The translations under genes and the position numbers were made by a program. This document shows, in pieces, positions 28,650-39,487 of a stretch of DNA of 64,000 nt. The notes under the pieces were generated by a model. The model saw nothing but the letters and a program-made list of their open reading frames with translations. It was not told the origin of the DNA and did no database searches. The stretch comes from Pelobates cultripes (Eukaryota; Chordata; Amphibia; Anura; Pelobatidae): positions 292,545,096-292,609,095 of the forward strand of contig OW240914.1 in the NCBI GenBank assembly GCA_933207985.1. Direction: 5' to 3'. Position 1 is the first letter of the stretch, and each line of letters opens with the position of its first letter.

Positions 28650-30653
28650 TTGGCTACTTTCGAAAAAATGGTAATGGCAGATATTAACAAATTTAAAAAA
28701 GCCAACCATTACCAACAAAATCTTAAAAAAGAGGAATACCAGGTTTTAAAAAAACTACAGAAGGATAACGAAATTGTAATCAAACCGGCAGATAAGGGAG
28801 GGGGGATAGTTATTCTAGACATTAAGGATTACCATACAGAATGCATGAGACTACTGACTGACCAAACTACCTACACAAGATTAAAAGGAGACCCAACAGG
28901 TGAAATTAAAACTAAATTTTCTGACCTTATTAAAAGGGGCTCACAGAAGGAAATCCTGAATCAAAAAGAGTTTGAATATCTAAATATGATTCACCCAAAA
29001 ATCCCAGTGTTCTATTACCTTCCTAAGATCCACAAGAACTCTGAAGCCCCACCTGGCAGACCCATAGTCTCAGGGATTAATTCAATTTCATGCAGACTTT
29101 CGGAATATGTAGACAAATGCCTCCAACCTATAGTACGGAATATCCCAAGCTACCTTAAAGACACAGGCAGCATCCTTAGACATCTGCAAACCATTAAATG
29201 GGAACAGGACTACTTTTTAGTGACAGCAGATGTCAGCTCATTATACACCATTATTTCACACCAAAAGGGATGCAAAGCCGTTAGATTCTTCTTAGAACAA
29301 TCCCACTCTTTTGAACCCGATCAAATTGACTTCATTATGGAAGCAATACAGCTGATTTTAACCAGTAATTATTTCTGGTATGATGATACTTTTTATCTAC
29401 AGGCATGTGGCACGGCGATGGGCACCAGGTTCGCACCCAGCTACGCCAATCTGTTTATGGCAGATTGGGAACGTCAACATCTATACACAGGAGAAGGCTG
29501 GGTGGAGGGCCTGGTGACCTATCGCCGTTACATTGATGACCTATTTTTTATCTGGAAAGGAACTGAAGCCACACTCCATGCTTTTTTAAACCAGCTTAAC
29601 CATAACGAGTGGGGTATCATTTTATCAACTAATTTTAATAAACATAATGTAACATTTTTGGATTTGGATATCTTCATAGAAAATAACCAAATCAAAACCA
29701 AAACCCACTTTAAGGATGTGGACGTTAATAGTTTTATTCACACTTCAAGCTGCCATTTCTCTCCCTGGCTTAACAGCATACCTAAATCTCAACTCATACG
29801 CATCAAAAGGAACTGCACAGATGAAATAACTTTTACACAACAGGCAGATAAACTAATATCAGACCTATTGGAAAAAGGTTATGAGAAAAATAAACTAAGA
29901 GATACATTAGCACAGGTCTCGGAAATCCCACAAAGCACTTTACTAAAAGAAAAAAATAAAACGGCAAACGTGGACCAAAATAATTTACCTATTATATGCA
30001 ATTATAGTTATAACAACAGAGCCCTTAAAAAATTTTTTAATAAACACTGGCCCATTTTATTACAAGACGATACTCTTACACAAATTTTACCACCTAAACC
30101 TAAGGTAATTTTTAGAGGAGCCGCCAATTTGAATAAACTTTTAGTTAAGAATCATTTTAGGAAAACAAAAACTACTACTTTTTTAGATAAGGAGAAAGGC
30201 TTTTTTGGATGTGGCACTTGCTTAGCATGCAAAAGCACCAACAATAAAAAAAGACACATCACACAATTCCAGAACTTCAACAACAAGGAGGAATTTCAAA
30301 TTAAGGACCTCATCACTTGCCACTCCAATAATATTATATACTTATTGGAATGCCCATGCGGCCTCAAATATGTAGGCCGCACCAAACGCAAGCTATATAT
30401 TAGGATAGCAGAACACTCTAGGAATATCAAAAAAAAGTTCGAAGGACACAGTGTATCTCATCATTTTTCTATTGCACACAATAGTGACCCCACACTTTTG
30501 AAATTTATGGGCATACAGAGGGTAAGAGGAAATTGGCGAGGAGGAGATTTTTTGAAATTATTGGGACAGAACGAAATGAAATGGATATTCAACCTTGGGA
30601 CATTAAGACCCCAAGGTTTGAATATAGATTTTGAACTTTGTCATTTCATATAA
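28650..30653 (+). CDS. Penelope-like element reverse transcriptase with GIY-YIG endonuclease (right copy)
   Basis: 667 codons from the first ATG. The frame is open further upstream across 28612-28650 and there encodes LLQKGLKFAPTRNL, the conserved PLE start region, so the listed ATG is internal. It is identical to the left copy in all motifs: KPADKGGG at about residue 45, PKIHK about 124, ADVSSLYT about 192, GTAMGTRF about 253, YIDD about 293, CxxC about 519 and GIY-YIG about 559-640. I see one substitution (Leu to Phe in the MADIN-KK stretch). Fifty-seven codons between the KFAPTRNL and ATFEKM motifs are missing in frame. Confidence 0.93.
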   Translation: MATFEKMVMADINKFKKANHYQQNLKKEEYQVLKKLQKDNEIVIKPADKGGGIVILDIKDYHTECMRLLTDQTTYTRLKGDPTGEIKTKFSDLIKRGSQKEILNQKEFEYLNMIHPKIPVFYYLPKIHKNSEAPPGRPIVSGINSISCRLSEYVDKCLQPIVRNIPSYLKDTGSILRHLQTIKWEQDYFLVTADVSSLYTIISHQKGCKAVRFFLEQSHSFEPDQIDFIMEAIQLILTSNYFWYDDTFYLQACGTAMGTRFAPSYANLFMADWERQHLYTGEGWVEGLVTYRRYIDDLFFIWKGTEATLHAFLNQLNHNEWGIILSTNFNKHNVTFLDLDIFIENNQIKTKTHFKDVDVNSFIHTSSCHFSPWLNSIPKSQLIRIKRNCTDEITFTQQADKLISDLLEKGYEKNKLRDTLAQVSEIPQSTLLKEKNKTANVDQNNLPIICNYSYNNRALKKFFNKHWPILLQDDTLTQILPPKPKVIFRGAANLNKLLVKNHFRKTKTTTFLDKEKGFFGCGTCLACKSTNNKKRHITQFQNFNNKEEFQIKDLITCHSNNIIYLLECPCGLKYVGRTKRKLYIRIAEHSRNIKKKFEGHSVSHHFSIAHNSDPTLLKFMGIQRVRGNWRGGDFLKLLGQNEMKWIFNLGTLRPQGLNIDFELCHFI

Positions 30654-31440
30654 ACATCTCCCACTATTCACCTAATGTCCAAATTTCCCTTTCATTCCCC
30701 CTTTTTTTTTTTTTTTTGAACAAGTACCACTTTATAATTTAAATCCCTTATTGATCTTTTAATGATCAAAGTTTAACACTAATCTCTTTATGAATACCAT
30801 TCAACTATTATCAATAGAATATCACTCTATTACACTAAGCACTTTAATATTTCACCATATACCACCATGAGATAATATGCATATATATACTTATATGTTT
30901 TTCACTTATGATTTATATTAACATACTTTTCACTTTGCTATTTCAGTGAAAGTACCCTTAGTTAGTCCCCCCCCTGGCCGGACCTGCACTGGATATGATT
31001 ACAGTGCGGGTGATCGGCACCAGGGGGAGGGGCTCTATACCGGCACTTAGAAACGCCCTAATGGGCGGTATTAGAAGAAATGCTCACACCATTCCCTCCT
31101 CCCCGACCTGCACGCAAAGATCATGTGCGGCACGACCGGGGAGACAGGGAACGTCCGGGCGGAAGCGAAGTGACGGTCACGTGGGTTCGTGACGTCACTT
31201 CCGCCAACCACCCGGACGGATGCGGAGTACTTCCGCCAACCAACCACCACCCACCAATGAGATTATAACACCAAAAAAGGCGCCAGAAACCTGGGCCAAT
31301 TAAAGGGACACATACGAATTCCATTATATGAGGAATATACAACCCCTATTATGATTGGAGGACAATGATTGAACACACCAAAGGGGAGGACCCCAGAAAC
31401 ATTTAAGATGGAAGATTCAGAGGATAACTACTACAGCTGA

Positions 31441-31476
31441 CTGAGGAAGCTCCATAGAAGCAGTGAAACGCGTTTT
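31441..31476 (+). ncRNA. Hammerhead-like ribozyme motif, right PLE arm
   Basis: The core CTGAGGA fits CUGANGA. It is followed by a poorly paired stem II region, then GAAAC, a two-base loop and GTT as the cleavage triplet. Stem I is convincing: agctga just before the core can pair over six bases (two of them wobble) with ttggct after the cleavage site. Minimal type I hammerheads with very short stem III are known from PLEs. An extra A lies between the core and stem II. Activity is uncertain. Confidence 0.5.
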
Positions 31477-32080
31477 GGCTATTTAAAAGAGGACTTTTAA
31501 AGAGGACTTTTTAACTATTGTTTTTATTGATTTTGATCTAAATAAAACCATTATTTTTTTACTACATTCCTCTTAAGTCCCTCTTTTGGAAACCTCAGGA
31601 GAATCTTCCCAGGGGTAGTGTCACCCCCACTTAAAGTGACACCAAGCGCACACACCTAGAGCCGGGACCCACAGGCTCAGGACCAGGTGAGCAAACCATT
31701 TATCTGTACCAGATTGTGTTTTTATTAAGCACGTTTTACACATTGGTCTGCTCTCTTTATCATTTTGTTTTGGAGAATTATCCCACACTGAAGGAGGCGG
31801 GCGGTGCTACCCTTATAAGCACATCGGCTAATATACGGAGCCAGTGTTCTCACATACAGGCTCCTAGAAATGTGAGTGTTCAATTTACCCGATATAACTA
31901 TTATTACTAAATTAACACCTTCCATACCGTCTACACTATATTGTATTCCTTTGTATCTTTTTAAACATGTACCTTACACTGCGCCATTGAATGGGATGCC
32001 ATTTGGTAAGCTGTACTTGTGTTAGGAGCGCTCCACTTATTGGGATAAGTTTGTTTATAGCTTAAACCACACCAATAACT

Positions 32081-32436
32081 TCTCCTGATATTGGTTTGCA
32101 CACACTGTAATCTATATCTAAATATCTACACTTAGATATAGATCCCTTACACTCATACTGTGAGTGCCAAATGAGAGTTTGGGATATTTGGTTACCTGTT
32201 TTTGGAGTCTTAATGCAGCTAACACAACTCTGTATGTCCTCACCTTTACCTTCCTGAAAAATCACAAAAATGCCTAAACACATAATATAAAATATTATTT
32301 CAGAAGTCCTCATTTCTACTCTTCGACCGTGCGACAGCACCTCAGCTTCCCGATTGTGAGGGCTGCAAGGATTGTCATTCTTCTGATCCTCACTTTTCTT
32401 CACAGAGGTCCCTTCGAGACACTCTGGATATGACAC
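32081..32436 (-). pseudogene. env: ERV1 env, 5' part, cut by the Penelope dimer
   Basis: An open minus-strand frame from ATG at 32436 encodes a hydrophilic leader, a hydrophobic signal-like segment (EIIFYIMCLGIFVIF) and a cysteine-bearing SU start. It runs into the 13-bp duplication at 32081-32093, beyond which the frame enters PLE DNA. The frame of the distal part at 24839 continues it through the same duplication, which proves the two pieces are one split gene. Confidence 0.85.
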
Positions 32437-32510
32437 ATAGGTAGGTGGTCAGGCTTTATTATGGCAGTTACTTTCAACTAAGATGTCCCAATATCTCCTC
32501 GTATTATTTC

Positions 32511-35500
32511 TCACTCCGACTGAGTTACCTGCTTTAACCGGATCTTGCAAGGATTTTCAGAATCTGGAATAGCTTGCCAAGAATCTGCCGCTGGTTTAAC
32601 CCTAGAATGATGCATCCACTGAGTCACTTCTGCCACCTTTACAGCTGTTGGAGTAGATAAAAGACCAACATAAGGACCCCTCCACTTTGGACCTAATGGA
32701 ACAATATTCCATTCTTTTATCCACACTTGGTCTCCCGGTTGATTGGAATGAACAGGTGGATATATGTTCACAGGTAACCTATCTTGCACCCATTTCTGTA
32801 CTTCCTCCATAGTTTTACCCAACTCTACAACCTGTGGCCGAGTAATTCCTTCACCCAACTGATTCGAGTCCCCCCTTAGATTACTGAGTATGGGAGGTGG
32901 ACGCCCATACACGATTTCAAAGGGAGATAGACCCATTCTTCTGGTAGGAATACTACGTATCCGCAACAGAGCTATTGGCAAAAGGACATTCCACTTGAGC
33001 TGAGTTTCCTGACACATTTTAGCCAATTGGGTTTTTATTGTTCTATTCATCCTTTCCACCTTTCCAGAACTCTGAGGTCTATATGCTGTATGAAGTTTCC
33101 ACTTAATACCAAGCACATGAGTCAGTTGTTGTAAACACTGATGGATAAAGGCTGGACCATTGTCTGATCCGATAGAACACGGAAGTCCATATCTGGGTAT
33201 AACTTCTCGCAACAGAAATCGTACAACTTCTCCTGCCTTTTGTGTACGAGTTGGACAAGCTTCTACCCAACCTGAGTAAGTACACACAGCTACCAACAAG
33301 TAACGATATCCCCCAGGTTTAGGCATTACAGTTTAGTCTATTTGCAAATCTGACATTGGGAGTCCTCCCAAATATTGAACTCCAGGGGGTTTGACAGGGC
33401 CTTGTCTTGCATTGTTTCGAGCACACAAAACACATCTTCGAACAATAGCTTGAGTAAAATTGGATAATCTTGGTATGTAGAAATGTTTCCTGAGAGATTC
33501 TTCCATACTATCTCTTCCTGAATGTGTACCATTATGGAAGTTCTGAACAATCTCTATAGCCAGAGATGTCGGAATAACTATTCTTCCATCTTCTAACTGA
33601 TACCAATTATTCTCCAAGTATTTCCCAGCTTCAGTCTTCAACCACTCCATCTCTTGGGTTGTATATATCGGAGTCCATTGAGACAGAGGTGCCGGCACAA
33701 GGGCAGCAACATACCCCACATATTCCTCTTGCCCGGATTCAGCGGCATGTTGTGCTGCACTATCGGCCATGCGATTTCCTTTTACTACATCACTATCACC
33801 TTTCAGATGCGCCCTGCAATGTATAATACCGACTTCCTTCGGTTCCTATACCGCCCCATACCGTATTTCTGCTGCATACTTGATTTCTTTCCCTTCTGAA
33901 TTCAACAATCCCCTTTCTTTATACAATGCTCCATGGGCATGGGTGGTTAGAAAAGCGTAATTCGAATCTGTGTAAATATTCGCTCTCAACCCTTCAGCTA
34001 ATTGCAAGGCCCTTGTTAATGCAATCAGTTCCGCCTTCTGTGCTGATGTCCCTTTCGACAGTGGCCGTGCTTCTATCACCTTGTCTATGGTTGTTACCGC
34101 ATACCCTGCATAACGTATACCTTCTTTCACATAACTACTACCATCCGTATAATACTGTATGTCCGGATTCTGGATGGGGAAATCATGAAAATCAGGCCTG
34201 CTTGAAAACACTTGAAAATCCATTATCTCCAAACAATCATGCTGACTTTCAGTAGTCTGGGGCAGAAGGGTAGCTGGATTCAAATTATTGACAGTTTCGA
34301 GGTGTACTCTTGGATTTTCACATAACATAGATTGATATTTGGTCATTCAACTGTTGCTAAACCAATGATTTCCTTTGTAATTCAATAGGGTCTGTACTGC
34401 ATGGGGTACTCGCACATAGAGTTCCTGACCCAATGTGAGCTTGTCAGCTTCTGCTACCAACAGGGCAGCGGCAGCCACTGCTCGCAGACAAGGTGGAAGA
34501 CCACTGACCACTGCATCCAACTGTTTGGACATATAAGCTACAGGTCTTTGCCATGATCCCAAATACTGAGTTAATACTCCCACAGCCATTCTTCTTTGCT
34601 CATGTACGTACAGATAGGACGCGTGTGATCTGGTAGACCTAGGGCTGGGGCACTCATAAGTGCTTTCTTAACATCCTCAAATGCCTTCTGTTGTTCAGAG
34701 GTCCACAAAAAGGGGTCATATTCTGTGCCTTTCACAGCTTCATTTAGAGGTTTCGGCAGTATCGCATAATTAGGAATCCATATCCTACAGAATCCTGCTG
34801 CTCCTAAGAATTCTCGCACTTGTCTTCTATTCTTAGGTATAGATAACCGACACACTGCTTCTTTTCTTTCAGGTCCCATTATTCTTTGACCTTCGGAAAT
34901 ATGGAATCCTAAATATTTAACAGTTGACTGGCACAATTGCGCTTTCTTCCTTGATACCTTGTATCCTGTTCTCCATAGAATGTGAAGCAAATCATAAGTT
35001 GCTTGTTGGCATATCTCTTTAGTAACAGCCGCTATCAAAAGATCATCCACGTATTGAAGCAATACACATTCTCCTGGGATGGACTTGAAATCTTGCAAAT
35101 CCTGGCTTAATGCAGATCCAAATAGGGTAGGTGAATTCTTGAACCCTTGAGGTAGTCTGGTCCAGGTCATCTGACGCTTTGAACCTTTAACAGCATCTTC
35201 CTATTGGAAAGCAAAGATACACTGACTCTCAGCAGCAATCCGAAGGCAAAAGAAAGCATCCTTAAGGTCTAGAACTGTGAAGTTGGTTGCCCCACCTAGT
35301 ATCAAAGCAAGCAGATTAAAAGGGTTGGGTACATCTGGGTGTATATTGACTACTACATCATTAAAGGACCACTCTAGGCACCCAGACCACTTCAGCTTAA
35401 TGAGGTGGTCTGGGTGCCTGGTCCAGCTAGGCTTAACCCATTTTTTCATAAACATAGCAGTTTCAGAGAAACTGCTATGTTTATGAATGGGTTAAGCCTT

Positions 35501-36525
35501 CCCCCTAATCCTCTAGTGGCTGTCTCATTGACAGCCCGGCGCTTGCGTGCTTCTCACTGTGATTTTCACAGTGAGAGCACGAGTCCATAAAGCATTATGA
35601 ATGCTTTCTATGTGACCGGCTGAATGCGCGCAGCTCTTGCGCGTGCGCATTCAGCCCAGGAGGAGGAGGAGGAGGATCGGAGGAGGAGAGCTCCGCCCAG
35701 CGCTGGAAAAAGGTAAGTTTTACCCCTTTCCCCCTTCCAGAGCCGGGCGGGAGGGGGTCCCTGAGGGTGGGGGCACCCTCAGGGCACTATAGTGCCAGGA
35801 AAACGAGTATGTTTTCCTGGCACTATAGTGGTCCTTTAACTGCTCTCAAATCTTGTACAGGACGATATTCATCTGATCCTGGTTTCTGAACCGGTAATAG
35901 TGGAGTGTTCCAGGGGGAAGTACAGAATTTTAGGATGCCATACCTTACGAACTTATCCAAGTAGGTCTGTATATTTTTCTTAGCCTTTTGAGGTATATGA
36001 TACTGATGTAGGCTCACAGGATAGGCCCCAAGCTTTAGTTCAATATGTATAGGTGGAATATTACGAGCAAGCTCAGGTGGATTACTCTCTGCCCATACTC
36101 CTGGAATGTCAAATAAAGGTTCATCAGTCTTAGGGTTTACACTTGTCATTATGGAGTAGAAGTGCCATTCTTCTTCCCTTGGCACCGATACCCCCATTAT
36201 GCCTGGTAATCCATTAAAACTCAGAGATGTTGATCCATTGGGTAGAAAAGTTATCTGGGCTTGAAGCTTTGATAATAGATCTCGTCCTAGAAGTTGAATC
36301 GGACACTCTGGCATTTATAGGAACTGGTGCTTCACCAAATGGCTTCCCAGAATGCAAGTGCGACTTTTAAGAACCGGTCTAGCTGCGCTTCTCCCAGTAG
36401 CTCCTATCACAGTTATAGTTCAGCACCAGTGTCAATCATGAAAGAACTTATCTTTCCCCCTATTGCTACATCGAGCATAAGCTCCTCTCGGCCAAGGGGG
36501 ATGGAGCCCGGTCGGTATCAATAGT
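32511..36525 (-). pseudogene. pol: ERV1 pro-pol (protease, RT, RNase H, integrase), broken
   Basis: In order on the minus strand: protease with a DTGA active site near 36425-36450, then a 43-bp deletion at about 36418/36419 relative to copy 2. RT has LPVQKPG, a FTVLDLKDAFF block and YVDD at about 35050. Connection and RNase H (YTDGSSY, YTDSNYAF) cover 33846-34589. Integrase has an HHCC zinc-binding start (33500-33600), a D,D-35-E core (SDNGPAF ... SSGKVERMNRT at 32980-33180) and a WRGPYVGL-type tail. A T2 MITE interrupts RT (35361-35839). Other breaks are a frame break near 33845, stops near 34346 and 33333, and a frame change near 35180. Confidence 0.88.
35361..35839. mobile_element. T2-type MITE inserted in ERV1 pol
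   Basis: TTAAAGGACCACT is at the left and its inverse AGTGGTCCTTTAA at the right. The uninterrupted ERV copy 2 (catcattaactgctctc at about 59231-59247) is the empty site with one TTAA, proving TTAA target duplication. Inside are long inverted segments (ccagaccacttcagctt / catagcagtttc) and a GC-rich gag-like GGAGGA tract. Confidence 0.93.
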
Positions 36526-36529
36526 CTTC

Positions 36530-38798
36530 CATGATAGTGTCAGCCAGACCCACAAAATCTCTATCCTCTCTATCTCTCTATCTCTATCTGAGTAGGTGGA
36601 TAATATCTATCTCCTTGAACACTCCCTCTACCATTCCCATCATTCCCTCCAAAACTTCCTCTTCCTCTATAACCTCCCCGTACTCTTCTCTCTCCTTGTC
36701 TATTATTTTCATAATGCTCTCTCTGTGGACACTCATTCTTCCAATGACCTTCCTCTCTACAAAACGCACATTTATTCCTACCTAATGGTCCCTTACTCAG
36801 CCTATTCTCGACTTCTTTATTCACCTTCCTTCTGTCTTTCTACACTTGTGATAGCTACCGCTAGCATATCTGCCTTCTTCCTCATTTTACTTTCTTCCTC
36901 CCGCTTTATCTCAGTTTCCCTATTCATATATACTTTATATGCGATCCCCATTAGCTGTTATATGGAGTTCCCTACAAATCCCTCTAACTTTTGCAATTTT
37001 CTTTTAATATCACCTTGGGCCTGGCTGACAAATGCTGAGTTAATAATTCGAGAATTCTCAGGGGCCTCTGGATTAAGAGGAGTATAAAATCTAAATGACT
37101 CCAATAATCTTTCATAAAAGGCACTAGGTGACTCACCAACCTTTTGCAACACCTCAGCCGTCTTTGACATATTGATTGCCTTCTTCCTTCCTGTGCATGC
37201 ATGTTAGCACCATTCACATTCCAATTTGGTTCACCATTTGGATAATGGGCTGCAGCCCATGCAGCTGGATTGGCCTGATTTTGAGTACGGGCTGTTTCCT
37301 CAAGCGCTTTAATAGCCGCTTGATTAATCCGGGTCCTTTCCTCACAATTAAATAAAGTTAAAGGACTACTCTAGGCACCCAGACCACTTCAGCTTAATTA
37401 AGTGGTCTGGGTGCCAGGTCCCTCTAGGATTAACCCTTTTTTTATAAACATAGCAGTTTCAGAGAAACTGCTATGTTTATAAATGGGTTAATCCAGCCTC
37501 TTAAGCCTCTAGTGGCTGTCTCATTGACAAAAAAAATCACAGTGAGAAGACGCAAGCGTCCATAGGAAAGCATTGTAAATGCTTTCCTATGAGACCGGCT
37601 GAATGCGCGCGCAGCTCCTGCCGCGCATGCGCATTCAGCCGAAGAGGCGGAGAGGAGGAGGAGAGCTCCCCGCCCGGCGCTGGAATAAAGTTACGTTTTA
37701 ACCCTTTCCTCGCCATCCAGCCCGGCGGGAGGGGGACCCTGAGGGTGGGGGCACCCTCAGGGCACTATAGTGCCAGGAAAACAAGTATGTTTTGCTGGCA
37801 CTATGGTGGTCCTTTAATAATTGCTGGCAATCGGCCCAGGTGGGAATGTCTGTTTGTATAAGAGAGGTAACCAAATCTGTCATGACTTGAGGTTTGTCGG
37901 TATACGAAGAGTTATGAGTCTTCCAATTGAATAGATCAGTTGTGGTGAAGGGGACATAGACAAACACTGGATCTACCCGTTGTATTTGGCCATTTTCACC
38001 AACGTGTGTTGGGCCCGGTGTAAGTCGGAGGGGCATTTGGCAATGTCGGGGTTGAAGGGTACCAGTCATCTGTCGGGTTAATATAGGACTTCGGCAAGGC
38101 TGTTTTATAGTAAGTTCCGGTCTAGGGGTAGTAAGGTAAGGAGAATGAGGCTGGTTAATTTTACCGGGCGGAAGTTCAGTCAACAGGATGTTGCGGGCCG
38201 GGCTAGGAGGAGCCTGACCAGGAACCAGAAGTGACGTTAATTCCGGATATATAGAACTAGTGGAGGTAGGTACCGGAAAGGGAGGACTCAGGACAAGTGG
38301 GCTGGGCTCTAAACTAGATGAATGAGTGGACAGGGACAATGGGAAAGACGGAGTGACAACACCAGCAGCACCTCCTCTAACCTTAGAGGAGGAGTAAGGG
38401 GGTGGGGAGGGAAGTTCAGACTCAGAGGGAGAGTCTAAAATGGGCGGGGTTGCGGCCCTAATGGACAGGCGAGTCCTGGCCACCATGAGGTGACATTGCT
38501 CCTCGTGGCATACGTTTTAGGCAATTCTTCCACAATCTGTTTCCAACAATCAATATACGGAAACTGATCATAGAATTCAGGCTTACTAGATATAATCGCG
38601 TGCACACGTTGTACTAGTTAGATCAAGACTACCACGTGGAGGCCATGCGGCCACCAAGATAGGCCACTCTCTACTACATAATGTAGTCAAACGCTTTGGG
38701 GATAATTTCACCCCAAAATCACAAACTTTACATTCCTTTGCAAAGTTTTTCAACATACACGACAAGGGATCAACAATCTTTGAGTCAGAAGCAGCCAT
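36530..38798 (-). pseudogene. gag: ERV1 gag, broken
   Basis: The matrix start is at 38798 (MAASDSK), with a gamma-type W-P ... WPPRGSLDL motif at about 38630-38670 and a stop near 38586. A proline/serine-rich middle region covers 37818-38486 in another frame. After the MITE at 37358-37817, a capsid C-terminal block follows (ESPSAFYERL ... KLQKLEGFVG, 36958-37170). The nucleocapsid has a single CCHC box (CAFCREEGHWKNEC) at about 36730-36770 and an Arg/Gly-rich tail. Frame changes and a stop at 36957 disable it. Much of this decay is shared with copy 2. Confidence 0.85.
37358..37817. mobile_element. T2-type MITE inserted in ERV1 gag
   Basis: It has TTAAAGGACTACTC and an inverted ggtggtcctttaa end, with TTAA at 37358-37361 and 37814-37817. 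The same MITE sits at the same place in copy 2 (60814-61273), so it predates the separation of the two ERV copies. A related MITE of the same subfamily is in pol at 35361. Confidence 0.9.
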
Positions 38799-39487
38799 AC
38801 TGGCAACGGAGCGTCTAATACAAAGAAACACAATACCCCAAACACACTTCCAACGATCACACTTGTTTCCCTGGCAACAGCACCGCGTTGCACAGTTGCT
38901 AGGCCAAACACACACACACGAAAACACGCAGAGAATTCTCGGACATACAGTGATATCACGACGTCTCACTCACAAAGATTTACCAAACACTAGATACTTA
39001 TCTCTGTAACTATAAATCAAACCCTACAATTATCCACATTATAAATCAACTTTTAACTAACCGACTATATCATATTCTAGTAACCTCATCTTTACAATCA
39101 GTGGTTATGGTACGGTTAGCAAGTGGTTATAATACAGTTTTAAAGTCACAGATCAGTTAGTAACAGTTATGGTGTTACACATATAACATAAGACAACAGT
39201 TTTTAGTAATTTTTACACAACATCAGTAGTTATAATACATGTTAATGGTTATAATACCGTGCGCTATTATACAGTATACACACAATTTACACTCCCACTA
39301 GACGACAGAGCTCAAGCTTTCTAGCAGGACATACAATTCACCAACTACAGTATATTTCACAAAATTTACAATAATCCCAACTATTCTAATTGGCCAGCAC
39401 CTCGAGAACTATCGAACTATTTACACCAGGATTCGGTTAGTCTACGCTGCCCAAGCACCACATATAGCGAACTAGGGGGCAGAATTT

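Larger units (their letters stand above)
24840..32080. mobile_element. Head-to-head inverted dimer of a Penelope-like element in ERV env
   Basis: It is bounded by an exact 13-bp duplication TCTCCTGATATTG (24827-24839 and 32081-32093). The left arm 24981-28603 is almost the exact reverse complement of the right arm 28627-32080, with a 23-bp centre. Each arm holds one PLE ORF pointing outward, a hammerhead-like motif and about 1.4 kb of 3' region. The left copy extends 141 bp further at its 3' end (24840-24980). The right arm lacks 171 bp near the 5' end. Both copies are 5'-truncated at the centre. Coding identity is almost complete, so the event is young or the arms are kept alike by gene conversion. 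Confidence 0.93.
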
